Source: Rhizobium sp. 2MFCol3.1 (lineage in GTDB: Bacteria; Pseudomonadota; Alphaproteobacteria; Rhizobiales; Rhizobiaceae). From it: 64,000 nucleotides of DNA. Position numbers and translations under genes: made by a program. Of the stretch, positions 11,058 through 20,414 are shown in pieces. Position 1 is the first letter of the stretch. Each line of letters starts with the position of its first letter. The stretch lies in the NCBI RefSeq assembly GCF_000377565.1, contig NZ_KB898353.1, positions 1-64,000 of the forward strand, in the 5' to 3' direction. The notes beneath the pieces are model-generated. The model saw only the letters and a list, made by a program, of their open reading frames with translations, searched no databases and had not been told where the DNA came from.

Positions 11058-11162
11058 TCGATCACCTCCTGGTTGCCCGGGCATGAGTGATCGTCCATCC
11101 ATGCGCCAAGCTTACGCGCTTAGGTTGCTACAATATGATACAAAAATCCCGAATGCCCGTTA

Positions 11163-11180
11163 TTGACAGATCAGTCTATA
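11163..11180 (+). promoter_or_regulatory. Promoter with overlapping TetR operator
   Basis: TTGACA (11163-11168) overlaps the perfect palindrome GACnGATCnGTC at 11165-11176, 22 bp upstream of the TetR start. The overlap with a -35-like box suggests autorepression. The same core is seen at 7238. Confidence 0.5.
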
Positions 11181-11197
11181 ACCCTTAGCTTTCTCTC

Positions 11198-11782
11198 ATG
11201 GCTAGACCAAGAGAATTCAACCGAGACGAAGCTTTACAAAAAGCAATGGCCGTGTTTTGGGCGAAGGGTTTCGCTGCGACATCGACCGACGACTTGTTGG
11301 AAGCAATGAAAATAGGTCGACAAAGCCTATACAATGCCTTCGGGGATAAACGACAACTGTACATCGAGGCGCTCACCACATACCAGCGCAATGTCACCGC
11401 AGAACATCTCAAGCGTCTTAACGATGCGCAATCGCCACTACAGGGCATTGAAAACCTGCTGACGGGCCTGGTTGCCGAAGATGAGCGGGTCCGGAACCTC
11501 GGATGCATGGGCCTTGGATCTGTAGGAGAGTTTGGCGTGATGGATGAAGAACTAGTAGCGCTTCGTTCGAGAGTGAGCCAAGCAATCGGTAGAAGAGTGA
11601 CCGAGCGAATAATCGAAGGTCAGGCACTCGGCGAAATCAGTCGTAGCTTAGACCCCAATGAGTCGTCAGCCTTCGTTCAAGTGACAATGAGCGGACTTCA
11701 GCTCGCAGCGCGGGGTGGCGGAGGGCTAGACGATTTACGGTCGACAGCCCGTTTCGCAACTGAGCGGCTACGAGCCGACTAG
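11198..11782 (+). CDS. TetR-family regulator
   Basis: Repressor-type regulator, 194 residues. The helix-turn-helix region reads DEALQKAMAVFWAKGFAATS…KIGRQSLYNAFGDKRQLY, typical of TetR proteins that sit beside short-chain dehydrogenases. It has a C-terminal helical ligand domain. The SDR gene follows 71 bp downstream on the same strand, probably in one transcript. An operator-like palindrome overlaps its own promoter. Confidence 0.92.
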   Translation: MARPREFNRDEALQKAMAVFWAKGFAATSTDDLLEAMKIGRQSLYNAFGDKRQLYIEALTTYQRNVTAEHLKRLNDAQSPLQGIENLLTGLVAEDERVRNLGCMGLGSVGEFGVMDEELVALRSRVSQAIGRRVTERIIEGQALGEISRSLDPNESSAFVQVTMSGLQLAARGGGGLDDLRSTARFATERLRAD

Positions 11783-11853
11783 AACTTGGAATGCCAAGTG
11801 GCCTTCCTTTCGGCCAGTTATGGACTAATCTGTCAACAATGGAGAATTTGACA

Positions 11854-12591
11854 ATGACTGAAGTAAGTACAACTCAGAAGACAGCACTTGTATTTGGTGG
11901 TGCACGTGGTATCGGCGCTGCTGCCGTCAAGCGATTAGCCGCAGATGGGTTTGCTGTCGCATTCACCTACGTTTCTCGTCCTGACAAGGCGAATGAGCTT
12001 GCATCTGAGATCGAAGCTGCCGGCGGCAAAGCTCTCGCCATTCAGGCAGACAGCGCGCATGCTGACGCGATCCGCAGCGCAGTCGGCTCCGCGGTGAGCA
12101 AGTTTGGCAAGCTTGATACCGTCGTAGTCAACGCTGGTATCTTCAAGATGGCATCTGTTGAAGAGGTCAGCGTTGAGGACCTGGACCTGATGCTGAATAT
12201 CAACGTGCGTGCAGTATTCCTGTCGGTTCAGGCCGCGGTAGCACAAATGAAAGATGGCGGCCACGTTATTACGATTGGCTCCAATGTGGCCATTCGCACC
12301 GCGGGTCCCGGTGCTAGCGTCTATCAGTTCACCAAGGCCGCCGTTGCATCGATGGTCACGGGCCTCGCGAAGGATCTCGCTCCGCGCAAGATCACCGTCA
12401 ACAACGTACAGCCGGGTCCCACCAACACGGACATCAACGCCGGCGCTATCGAAATGCTTTCGGACATGAGCCCGATGAAGCGGGTTGCCGATCCCAAGGA
12501 AATTGCAGGCCTGATCTCGTATCTCGCCAGCGATGAGTCTTCGTACATGACAGGCGCTAGCCTTACGATCGACGGCGGCTTCGCTCTGTAA
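11854..12591 (+). CDS. SDR-family oxidoreductase
   Basis: Classical short-chain dehydrogenase/reductase, NAD(P)H-dependent, 245 residues; substrate unknown. Motifs: cofactor site GGARGIGAAA, NAG in VVVNAGIF, catalytic Ser in ITIGSN, and the YxxxK pair in VYQFTKAAVA. It ends in the usual DGGFAL. The start at 11854 follows a GGAGAA site; an upstream in-frame ATG at 11839 is too close to that site. It is probably controlled by the preceding TetR. Confidence 0.92.
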   Translation: MTEVSTTQKTALVFGGARGIGAAAVKRLAADGFAVAFTYVSRPDKANELASEIEAAGGKALAIQADSAHADAIRSAVGSAVSKFGKLDTVVVNAGIFKMASVEEVSVEDLDLMLNINVRAVFLSVQAAVAQMKDGGHVITIGSNVAIRTAGPGASVYQFTKAAVASMVTGLAKDLAPRKITVNNVQPGPTNTDINAGAIEMLSDMSPMKRVADPKEIAGLISYLASDESSYMTGASLTIDGGFAL

Positions 12592-12600
12592 TCCAGCACA

Positions 12601-12637
12601 CGATGGCGCGGCGCAACTAGGCGCGCCATCGTTTCTT
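12601..12637 (+). terminator. Terminator after SDR gene
   Basis: CGATGGCGCG at 12601-12610 pairs with CGCGCCATCG at 12622-12631, followed by TTTCTTGTTT. It lies 10 bp after the SDR stop. Confidence 0.75.
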
Positions 12638-12716
12638 GTTTGTCGTACTCACTATTCGCTTACTGAAAGCCCGCAGCGCGCGCTAATGCTACGGCTCATC
12701 GCTCAACATAAACGCA

Positions 12717-13040
12717 CTAGACCCACATAGAACGCGCGCCGAACGGCGTAGACGTTCCAAAGTTTTTCGTTCCGATCTTTGATGGCTGTTCGGAACTGAC
12801 GTCCTTTTGCTTCTGTTGTGCTTCCGCCATGGCCTGCCGCTTGGCTTCCAGGGCCACCATCGTCTTGAGCATTTCGTCCAGCTCCGCTTTCAACTGCATC
12901 CGGTATTGGCCGCTGGTAGCTTTCTCGATCTGCTTCTTTTTTTCGGCGATATCGGTTTTCAAACTCGCAATGTCGGACTGCACACTAGCAAGATTGTCGC
13001 GACCGCCAACCGCCGGCGGACCAGAGAACCCAGAAATCAT
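12717..13040 (-). CDS. Small coiled-coil hypothetical protein
   Basis: Not recognised, 107 residues. The middle is a strong heptad-like helix (NLASVQSDIASLKTDIAEKK, and onward to about residue 75). The tail is Ser/Gly/Phe-rich. No signal peptide. An AGAGGGA site precedes ATG 13040. The gene stands alone between the SDR terminator and an aldo/keto reductase. It could be a small structural or export-associated protein; no function is assigned. Confidence 0.6.
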   Translation of the reverse strand: MISGFSGPPAVGGRDNLASVQSDIASLKTDIAEKKKQIEKATSGQYRMQLKAELDEMLKTMVALEAKRQAMAEAQQKQKDVSSEQPSKIGTKNFGTSTPFGARSMWV

Positions 13041-13249
13041 AGATCATCCCTCTTCTTTCCCGATCCCAGTAAGCGCAAAACTTGGTTAAAAAAGCTTCTA
13101 CCGATGCGCCTATATACATGTGCTGCTTGTAATAGCTCGTTGTGTCGACACGGTTACCGGCGCGACAAGGAACCTTACAAATGCGAGGTTACGATGTTAT
13201 CGGAGGGTGCTAGAAGCTCTCGTACTGCGCTCAATGACAGGGAGGTCAA

Positions 13250-14179
13250 ATGCAGAGGATAACGCTAGGAAAGTCGGAGGTCCAAGTGTCACGCATTATC
13301 TTGGGGATGATGCGGATATCGCAGATGGATCAACCGTCCATTCGAGAACTATTTGAATCCGCGAGAGCATCTGGAATTGACCATTTCGATCATGCGGATA
13401 TATACGGTGGATCGCCGCACCGATGCGAGACCCTGTTTGGCGACGCGGTCCAATTGACCGCGCAAGATCGCAGTGAAGTTGTTTTGCAAAGCAAAGTCGG
13501 TATCAGGCGCGGTTTTTTCGATTTCTCCAAGGATCACATCTTGGATTCGGTAAACGGCTCGCTGAGAGCGCTGAAGACTGAATACCTCGACGTTCTACTG
13601 CTGCATAGACCGGACGCATTGGTCGAACCCGAGGAAGTCGCGGCAGCGTTCGATCAACTTGCTGCAGACGGCAAAGTGAGGAACTTCGGTGTTTCCAATC
13701 ACACCCCTGGTCAGATTGAGTTACTGAAGACAGCTGTCGACCAACCCCTCGTCGCCAATCAGATTCAGCTTAGTGTCGCCCATGCACCATCTATCGCTTC
13801 AGGCCTCTCTGCGAACATGGCTACCCTTGAGCAATCGGTCGACCGAGATGGTGAGGTTATCACCTATAGCCGGCTTAAATCCGTCACCCTTCAAGCGTGG
13901 TCTCCGTTCCAGGGTGCACTAACCGGTAAGATTTTTCTCGGCGATCTACAAAGCTACGGCGCACTGAACACTGCATTGGATGAAATCGCTTCCGATTATG
14001 GCGTGACACCGTCAGCTATCGCGGTTGCGTGGATCACAAGGCATCCAGCCAATATGCAAGTTGTACTCGGCACGACCAATCCTGTTCGCTTGGCAGACGG
14101 GGTCGCTGGCGCGGACATCAGGTTGACCCGGCAGCAATGGTACAAGCTCTTCAAGGCCGGCGGCCACGTTCTTCCTTGA
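13250..14179 (+). CDS. Aldo/keto reductase (YdhF-like)
   Basis: NADPH-dependent TIM-barrel oxidoreductase, 309 residues. The catalytic tetrad is visible as Asp and Tyr in HFDHADIYGG, Lys in VVLQSKVG and His in VLLLHRPD. It starts MQRITLGKSEVQVSRIILGM. The pattern RPDALVEPEEVAAAFDQL and the C-terminal WITRHPANMQVVLGTTNP are typical of the YdhF branch. Physiological substrate unknown. The ribosome site GGGAGG lies a few bases upstream. Confidence 0.9.
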   Translation: MQRITLGKSEVQVSRIILGMMRISQMDQPSIRELFESARASGIDHFDHADIYGGSPHRCETLFGDAVQLTAQDRSEVVLQSKVGIRRGFFDFSKDHILDSVNGSLRALKTEYLDVLLLHRPDALVEPEEVAAAFDQLAADGKVRNFGVSNHTPGQIELLKTAVDQPLVANQIQLSVAHAPSIASGLSANMATLEQSVDRDGEVITYSRLKSVTLQAWSPFQGALTGKIFLGDLQSYGALNTALDEIASDYGVTPSAIAVAWITRHPANMQVVLGTTNPVRLADGVAGADIRLTRQQWYKLFKAGGHVLP

Positions 14180-14635
14180 GCGAGAAAATGGGCTCGACCT
14201 GAACAGTCAGACCCTTCGGGGATCAAACTGGAACGGGCTTCGAAGATGTTTCAATGCGTCAGCATCGATTTGCGTGACTACGTGCGTCCACGCCCGGATG
14301 TCGATTGGCCTTGTCGTCGACGAAGATTGCCCAGGGACGATCTCAAGCAGCCGCGATTTGCCGACACAGACCAGTTTGTCAATGTCGATACAGTACGCAA
14401 ACTTGTACAATGAGGCGTTCTCGCGCCGCCTCATTGTACTGCAGGTCATTCGGCTCAGTTCGAAAAGTTTCCAATATTCAGAAGCTTGCATCCAAAGAGT
14501 CCCAAACCACAGAGCTACAATACTTTACACTTACAGCTCTTTAAGTATATGTATTTGCTGCCTTATCATGCAGCTGCCGCGCAGTCTGTGGCGGTCGGCC
14601 ATTTGGCCGTTTTTACTCGCTAACGGATGGCAACT
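14180..14635. promoter_or_regulatory. Catalase upstream region with 12-bp inverted repeat
   Basis: No gene is supported in this 455-bp gap. It contains a perfect inverted repeat, TACAATGAGGCG at 14406-14417 and its complement at 14427-14438, with a 9-nt spacer. There is no T-run, so an operator or mRNA structure is as likely as a terminator. The catalase promoter must lie between here and 14636. Confidence 0.4.
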
Positions 14636-16111
14636 ATGAGCAAACTCACCACCTCCTTCGGTGCACCTGTCCCCGACGATAACAACACGATTACCGCAGG
14701 CCAGCGGGGTCCTGCGCTGTTGCAAGATGTTTGGTTTCTGGAAAAGCTCGCCCACTTCGACCGTGAAGTCATTCCGGAACGCCGCATGCACGCCAAGGGC
14801 GCTGGCGCGTTTGGTTCATTCACAGTCACGCATGACATCACGCCATATACGCGTGCCAAGATATTCTCAGAGGTCGGCAAAAAGACGGAGATGATGGTCC
14901 GCTTTTCGACAGTTGCAGGCGAACGCGGTGCGGCCGATGCCGAGCGTGACATCCGTGGCTTCGCAATGAAGTTTTATACCGAGGAGGGAAACTGGGATCT
15001 TGTCGGCAACAACACGCCCATCTTTTTCATCCGCGACCCTCTAAAATTTCCCGATCTGAACCACGCCGTAAAACGCGATCCACGCACCGGCATGAGAAGC
15101 GCTGAGAACAATTGGGACTATTGGACTAACCTCCCGGAGGCGCTTCACCAGATCACGATCGTGATGAGTGATCGCGGCATTCCCAAAAGCTGGCGTCATA
15201 TGCATGGCTTCGGTAGCCACACTTACAGCTTCATCAACGCACAGAATGAACGCCACTGGGTGAAGTTCCACTTTCGGACGCAGCAGGGCATCGAAAACCT
15301 CACCGACCAGGAGGCAACCGATCTCATCGGTCGCGACCGAGAGAGCAGCCAACGCGATCTCTTCGACAACATCGAGGCGGGAAACTTCCCGCGCTGGACG
15401 CTTTTCGTGCAGATCATGACCGAAGACGAGGCTAACTCGTACCGCCTGAACCCGTTCGACATCACGAAGGTCTGGCCAAAAAAAGACTTCCCCCTCATTG
15501 AAGTTGGCGTAATGGAGCTGAACCGCAATCCGGAAAACTTCTTTGCGGAGATCGAGCAGGCGGCGTTCGCTCCAAGCTCGATCGTTCCTGGGATCGGCTT
15601 TTCGCCCGACCGGCTGCTTCAAGGCAGACTTTTTTCATACGGCGACACTCAGCGTCACCGTCTCGGCGTAAACTACTCGCAGATCCCCGTGAATGCTCCA
15701 AAGTGCCCGTTTCATAGCTATCACCGCGATGGCGGGATGAGGATCGACGGCAATGGCGGACGTACTTTGTCCTATGAGCCCAACAGCTATGGCGAATGGT
15801 CTGCTCAACCAGATTTCTCGGAACCCCCGCTCAAAGTCGACGGAGCTGCTGCGCGTTGGGACCACAGAGTCGACGACGATTACTTCTCGCAACCTGGCGA
15901 TCTGTTTCGACTGATGACCGAAGCCCAACAGCTGGTTTTGTTCGAAAACACCGCCCGCGCGATTTACGGTGCGTCCGACAGGACAATTCAACGGCATATC
16001 GACAATTGCACAAAAGCCGACCCGGCATACGGCGCAGGGATTGCACAAGCGGTCGAACGCATTCACAGGGCAAAAGGCGCGCCTAATCCGGTCACGGATG
16101 CGGCCGAGTAA
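14636..16111 (+). CDS. Monofunctional haem catalase
   Basis: Cytoplasmic hydrogen peroxide dismutation, 491 residues, the small-subunit catalase class. Active-site His lies in [13 protein letters not shown], followed by [13 protein letters not shown]. The Asn lies in [13 protein letters not shown]. The proximal haem Tyr is in [14 protein letters not shown]. Start: ATG 14636 (MSKLTTSFG); an ATG at 14627 would add three residues. It stands alone with its own terminator. The context of ohr, DipZ and redox genes supports an oxidative stress role. Confidence 0.95.
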   Translation: MSKLTTSFGAPVPDDNNTITAGQRGPALLQDVWFLEKLAHFDREVIPERRMHAKGAGAFGSFTVTHDITPYTRAKIFSEVGKKTEMMVRFSTVAGERGAADAERDIRGFAMKFYTEEGNWDLVGNNTPIFFIRDPLKFPDLNHAVKRDPRTGMRSAENNWDYWTNLPEALHQITIVMSDRGIPKSWRHMHGFGSHTYSFINAQNERHWVKFHFRTQQGIENLTDQEATDLIGRDRESSQRDLFDNIEAGNFPRWTLFVQIMTEDEANSYRLNPFDITKVWPKKDFPLIEVGVMELNRNPENFFAEIEQAAFAPSSIVPGIGFSPDRLLQGRLFSYGDTQRHRLGVNYSQIPVNAPKCPFHSYHRDGGMRIDGNGGRTLSYEPNSYGEWSAQPDFSEPPLKVDGAAARWDHRVDDDYFSQPGDLFRLMTEAQQLVLFENTARAIYGASDRTIQRHIDNCTKADPAYGAGIAQAVERIHRAKGAPNPVTDAAE

Positions 16112-16126
16112 CCTACCCCTGCAAAA

Positions 16127-16156
16127 GAGCCTGCGCCGACAATTTGGCGCAGGCTC
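16127..16156. terminator. Bidirectional terminator
   Basis: GAGCCTGCGCC (16127-16137) pairs with GGCGCAGGCTC (16146-16156). On the minus strand it is followed by TTTTGC. It separates the convergent catalase and the small secreted-protein gene. Confidence 0.75.
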
Positions 16157-16179
16157 AGCTCAAGCATTTCAGAATCTGA

Positions 16180-16488
16180 TTATTTGCCGAGCCAACGGTA
16201 TTCGGCGATGGAGGCACGACCCGTCTTTTTGTCGTAGAGACATATAACGCTGCTAATCGTCTTCGCCTTACCACGGCCAACAGAGCCGCGTAGTAGCACC
16301 GCGATCTTTCCCGTTGCGTCGTCAAAGACGACCGGGGCGGAAGCTTCGGGTGTGTCGAACCCGGATTGGCCAATGCAGGTTCCATTCACTTTTGCAAATA
16401 GCGCGTTCCACGCGCCATCGCTCGAGGCCGATGCGTAGTGGCTCATCGTCGTGGCCAGAGTGATCGCCAAGATTGTTTGCTTTCTCAT
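16180..16488 (-). CDS. Small predicted periplasmic protein
   Basis: Not recognised by family. The 102-residue product has an N-terminal signal peptide (MRKQTILAITLATTMSHYASA, cleavage after about residue 21). The mature part has two Cys (NGTCIGQSG and SVICLYDKK) that could form a disulfide, and a beta-rich pattern (ASIAEYRWLG at the end). It is convergent with catalase. The overall look is that of small periplasmic proteins common in rhizobia; its role is unknown. Confidence 0.6.
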   Translation of the reverse strand: MRKQTILAITLATTMSHYASASSDGAWNALFAKVNGTCIGQSGFDTPEASAPVVFDDATGKIAVLLRGSVGRGKAKTISSVICLYDKKTGRASIAEYRWLGK

Positions 16489-17137
16489 TTCGATTTCCTT
16501 GGGCGTCCCTAATTCGAGGTGTGTCGTCGGGCGGGATCGTTGTCACGACGACTGGACCCGCCGTAAACACGGCGGATGTGCGAAAAATCTGCAATGGAGG
16601 TCGCGTGCAAATGATTGCGCCCTCCTCCCGAGTGGTGGCTTTATAGCCAAGAAGTGGCTTACTCGCGGCAAACGGCCAGCGTTTCGGGGGTGATTGATTT
16701 GCGGGAGACATAACATCTCTGCAGGGAAGAATAAGTCGGCAGCTCATCACCAATCCGAGCTGTAAATCGTTCTCGATTAGCACACGGCAGACACAGAGTC
16801 GGAAGGCGGTGCGCGACCACTCCTAACGCACAAACCTCGAAGATATCGCCATTTCACGCTGAATCTGCGGGCCCTTGACAAACTGCTCTCCACTTTCACA
16901 AAGCCCGACGTTCATTGCCACGGTGGGAACTGGGGCCGCCCAAATGCTACCGCTGAGGCGCTTACAGGCCCAGGGCTTTCCGCAGAAATCGGGTTACATC
17001 TGAAATGCAGCGGGTTGCGAAAGCAACATCGTCATCCGTTACATCTGAAGTCACCTTCTGGATCGCCAAACACTCTGGTCACATCGCTTTGCAAATATCG
17101 TCCTAGCAAATCGAAACAAGCAGCTGGGCCGGGTGAA
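16489..17137. promoter_or_regulatory. Gap with 12-bp direct repeats before the PII-like gene
   Basis: No gene is supported here. GTTACATCTGAA occurs at 16993-17004 and again at 17038-17049, 45 bp apart and roughly 90-145 bp upstream of the PII-like start. This could be a regulator binding pair. The rest shows nothing convincing. Confidence 0.4.
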
Positions 17138-17482
17138 ATGGTGAAGATCGAGTTTTTGACGCGCCCGTTTTTCGTGGGGGACATCAATGAGAAATTGCAC
17201 GGCATTTCAATTCTCGAATTCATCGTATCGGATACGAAGTACGCACGGCATCGCGGGCTGCCTGTTGATGTAGTGCGTGGAGTTGAGTGCGCTAGTGAAT
17301 TTGCGCATTGCGCCAAGGTCGAGATTTATACTCGCGCCTCGGCTGCAAGCTCTGTAATTGCGGCTCTCAGCACGAACATAGGTCACCGCTCGATCGCAGA
17401 GACGATGATTGTCTCCGCGATCGACGCCACCTTCGAAATCGGCTTGGCCTCAGATGGAGATCATACCGAGGTCGCGGCATGA
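17138..17482 (+). CDS. Divergent PII-like (GlnB-fold) protein
   Basis: 114 residues from ATG 17138. The layout follows the PII fold: MVKIEFLTRPFFVGDINEKL (beta1-alpha1), ISILEFIVSDTKYARHRG (beta2), a short T-loop stretch, CAKVEIYTRASAASSVIAAL (beta3-alpha2), then SIAETMIVSAIDATFEIGLA. The T-loop position that carries the uridylylated Tyr in GlnB is not a Tyr (GLPVDVVRG), so signalling by uridylylation is unlikely. It is more like uncharacterised PII-like proteins than GlnB/GlnK. It converges with the DipZ gene. Assignment is by pattern only. Confidence 0.6.
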   Translation: MVKIEFLTRPFFVGDINEKLHGISILEFIVSDTKYARHRGLPVDVVRGVECASEFAHCAKVEIYTRASAASSVIAALSTNIGHRSIAETMIVSAIDATFEIGLASDGDHTEVAA

Positions 17483-17520
17483 GCGTTTTTCTCCACCTTG
17501 CTTACGTGCATAATCGCCCA

Positions 17521-19284
17521 TCAGCCAAAAGTGAAAGCGTATGCCTGCACGCCTGTGTCGAGGAACTTGATCTCAAACGTTCTCGGCGCAACATCACCCG
17601 TCTGTCTCACGAGCTGATACAACTTCGTCTCAGTTACAACTCCATTGCCTTCAGCATCGATGTCAGTACCGTGATCAGCCCCAGGAGGCTGGCCATCGAC
17701 CGTGACCCGAAATCGGACTGGCTTACCATCTGCACCAGGCCCTAACACGAGATGCAGATCCCGGGCACTGAACCGGTAGGTGATGCCACCGTTCAGCTCG
17801 TCCAGGCTCGCGGCCTCGCCCCCAACAGTCCAAGCGCCCGAAAGCCCCCACTCGTTAAGCCCGGGATTGCCTGGCGAGTAGTCATGTCTCTCGTCCGCTT
17901 GCAGACCGCCGGGCGACACGAAGTTGGATGCCTGGCTGTAACCGACATATGTTTCGCCTGAACGCAAGGTCGCCAAGTTGGCACTGACTTCGGCTCCGCT
18001 CGCGCTGGGCTTGGACGATACGTTCGACACGTCGGCCCGGCCCGCCTCTCGTAGAAGATCCTGAATGGCCTTTTCGGTCTGACGGTAGCTTCCCTCGCCA
18101 AAGTGGCTGTATCGGATCTGGCCAGCGGCATCGATCAAGTAGTGGGCAGGCCAGTAGTTGTTGTTGAACGATCGCCAGATAGAAAAATTGTTGTCGATTG
18201 CGACAGGATACTCGATCTGGAAATCGGCTACAGCCTTGCGAACGTTGTCGACATTCCTCTCAAAAGCGAATTCGGGTGCATGGACGCCGACTACAACCAG
18301 GCCCTGCTCTTTGTATTTCTCAGCCCACGCACGGACATATGGTATGGTCCGGATGCAATTGATGCATGAGTACGTCCAGAAGTCGACAAGAACAACCTTG
18401 CCCCGAAGATCCGCCGCGTTGAGTGGCGGGGAGTTCAGCCACTGGACGGCACCGTCAAGAGAGGGTGCGCGTCCCTCATTTGGCAGATCGCTCCTGAAGG
18501 GCACAGCCTTATTTGCAACAACCGACGCCGCTTCGTCGTCTGGGGCCCGCTCAGACTGCGTGGGCGTGCCGTGGATCGTATTCAAGAGTGCCTGTTCAAT
18601 GACGCCGGTGCTGGCGTAGGAGAACCGCGCCAGGATGCTCGTATCCAAGCCAAATCCGATTGTGACGACGCCAGCCAGAACAGCTACGCCCAGGGCCTGC
18701 CGTATCCGTTCGCTCACCCCCAGCGACCCCTTCATGGCTCGGAATACCTTGCCGCTGACCAGAAGAGCTACCGCCAAAGAAGAGGCAGCACCTGCTGCAT
18801 AGGTTAAGAGGAGCAAGGTCGTTTGGACATTGGCCCCCTTTAAGGCAGCGCCGGTCAGAACGAGACCAAGGATCGGTCCCGCGCACGGAGCCCACAGCAA
18901 TCCCGTCGCGAGCCCAAGAACAAGGGAACTCCATGCCGTAGCTGGGGCAGTGCCCGTGGTGTTCAGCAGCTTGTTACCGAAATCAACGGCCGGCTTCGTA
19001 AGGCCATTGGCGACCCGTGTCGAAAGCAAACTTACGCCCAGAAGCGCGAGGATAACTAGCGCTGCAAATCTTCCATATTCGTTCGCCTGGATTGCCCAGC
19101 TTCCGCCTACGGCCGCAAGCGATGCAACGACCCCGAACATCAGCACCATTCCCAGAAGCATAGGAAGCGTGCTTCGGACGAACGGCTGCCCTGCCCGGGA
19201 GAAGACAAACGGGAGTATGGGAAGGATGCATGGGCTGAAGATTGTCAGCACACCCCCGAGATAAGCAATGATGAGAAGTGTCAT
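17521..19284 (-). CDS. dipZ: DipZ-type CcdA-thioredoxin fusion
   Basis: Inner-membrane thiol-redox protein, 587 residues, that would carry electrons from the cytoplasm to the periplasm. Domain order: a CcdA-like membrane part (residues 1-240) with its two conserved Cys in IFSPCILPILPF and LWAPCAGPILG; a periplasmic thioredoxin/TlpA domain with CxxC in YSCINCIRT (about residue 305); and a C-terminal beta-sandwich (about 450-587). This three-part form is known as DipZ. It is divergent from a response regulator/kinase pair. Confidence 0.88.
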   Translation of the reverse strand: MTLLIIAYLGGVLTIFSPCILPILPFVFSRAGQPFVRSTLPMLLGMVLMFGVVASLAAVGGSWAIQANEYGRFAALVILALLGVSLLSTRVANGLTKPAVDFGNKLLNTTGTAPATAWSSLVLGLATGLLWAPCAGPILGLVLTGAALKGANVQTTLLLLTYAAGAASSLAVALLVSGKVFRAMKGSLGVSERIRQALGVAVLAGVVTIGFGLDTSILARFSYASTGVIEQALLNTIHGTPTQSERAPDDEAASVVANKAVPFRSDLPNEGRAPSLDGAVQWLNSPPLNAADLRGKVVLVDFWTYSCINCIRTIPYVRAWAEKYKEQGLVVVGVHAPEFAFERNVDNVRKAVADFQIEYPVAIDNNFSIWRSFNNNYWPAHYLIDAAGQIRYSHFGEGSYRQTEKAIQDLLREAGRADVSNVSSKPSASGAEVSANLATLRSGETYVGYSQASNFVSPGGLQADERHDYSPGNPGLNEWGLSGAWTVGGEAASLDELNGGITYRFSARDLHLVLGPGADGKPVRFRVTVDGQPPGADHGTDIDAEGNGVVTETKLYQLVRQTGDVAPRTFEIKFLDTGVQAYAFTFG

Positions 19285-19676
19285 AGTCGTTTCCCTTGCG
19301 CAGTTGATCTGATGCCCGTGAGCAACAATTCATGCTAAATGGGGGTGACGACGTATCCGGGATGTGTCGGGTTCAGCTGCAAACTGTACCGCAACGTAGC
19401 TACCACAGCGCACAGAACAGACAGATACAAAAATGCGAGCCTGCGATGCTTCTAGACATTTGTATCAAACTGTATCTGGACGCCGGAATGTTACAAACGC
19501 ATTCATTTTGCGTCGCGCGCGACACATCTGAGATACATCGCCGTCATCTAATAACAAATCCGTGAAGAGGTATGCAGCGTGATCGGCTTACGTCGTTGGC
19601 GCTCGTTGCGTTTGCGGATTGGCAGGCTTGAGCATGGAAACTTCAGGATCATCAGCAAAGGTTACGGGATAGGGCC
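19285..19676. promoter_or_regulatory. Divergent promoter region with GTATC repeats
   Basis: The dipZ/response-regulator gap contains GTATC at 19462-19466 and 19472-19476, a direct repeat with 10-bp period. Inverted copies GATAC lie at 19424-19428 and near 19530. OmpR-type regulators typically bind such 10-bp-phased direct repeats, so autoregulation and dipZ control are plausible. Confidence 0.5.
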
Positions 19677-20414
19677 ATGGAGCATGTCGATCACATACTC
19701 ATCGTCGACGACGACAATGAGATCCGGGAATTGGTCTCGGGCTATCTAAAGAAAAACGGCCTCCGCGCTACAGTCGCTGGTGATGGTCGCCAGATGCGCA
19801 CCTTTCTAGAATCGAACGTCGTCGACTTGATCGTGTTGGACGTCATGATGCCTGGCGACGATGGATTGATACTTTGCCGCGAACTGCGATCGGGCAAACA
19901 CAAAGCTACCCCTATCCTGATGTTGACCGCCCGCAGCGACGAGATGGACCGTGTTCTCGGATTGGAAATGGGCGCGGACGACTACCTCGCCAAACCATTC
20001 GCAGCTCGCGAGCTTCTCGCCCGCATCAAGTCCGTCCTGAGACGAACGCGGATGCTACCGCCGAATTTTCAGGTCTCGGAGCTAGGCCAGATATTGAGGT
20101 TTGGAGAATGGCGGCTCGATACGGTTGCTCGCAATCTGCTCGATGAGAGCGGTACGGCCATCGTGCTCAGCGGAGCGGAGTTCCGTCTGCTTAGGGTCTT
20201 CATCGACCATCCTCAGCGGGTGCTGAACCGCGACCAACTGTTGAACCTCACACAGGGCCGTGACGCGGAGATCTTCGATCGGTCAATCGACCTTCTGGTG
20301 AGCCGCCTTCGACAAAGGCTCGGTGACGATGCGCGCGAACCCATTTACATAAAGACGGTGCGCAGTGAAGGCTATGTCTTCTCGGTGCCAGTCGAGTCGG
20401 GATTACCGGAATGA
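19677..20414 (+). CDS. OmpR-family response regulator
   Basis: Two-component DNA-binding regulator, 245 residues. The receiver domain has acidic residues in LIVDDDNE, the phosphorylated Asp in LIVLDVMMPG (residue 55) and Lys in DDYLAKPF. The C-terminal winged helix has VLSGAEFRLLRVFIDHPQRV and SIDLLVSRLRQRLGDD. Its stop overlaps the kinase start (ATGA at 20411), a translational-coupling layout. The kinase partner is therefore certain by context. Confidence 0.95.
   Translation: MEHVDHILIVDDDNEIRELVSGYLKKNGLRATVAGDGRQMRTFLESNVVDLIVLDVMMPGDDGLILCRELRSGKHKATPILMLTARSDEMDRVLGLEMGADDYLAKPFAARELLARIKSVLRRTRMLPPNFQVSELGQILRFGEWRLDTVARNLLDESGTAIVLSGAEFRLLRVFIDHPQRVLNRDQLLNLTQGRDAEIFDRSIDLLVSRLRQRLGDDAREPIYIKTVRSEGYVFSVPVESGLPE

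Noticed and set aside
14207..14491. 94-codon minus strand frame upstream of catalase
   Set aside because: It has no ribosome site and contains the 12-bp inverted repeat. Composition does not look coding.
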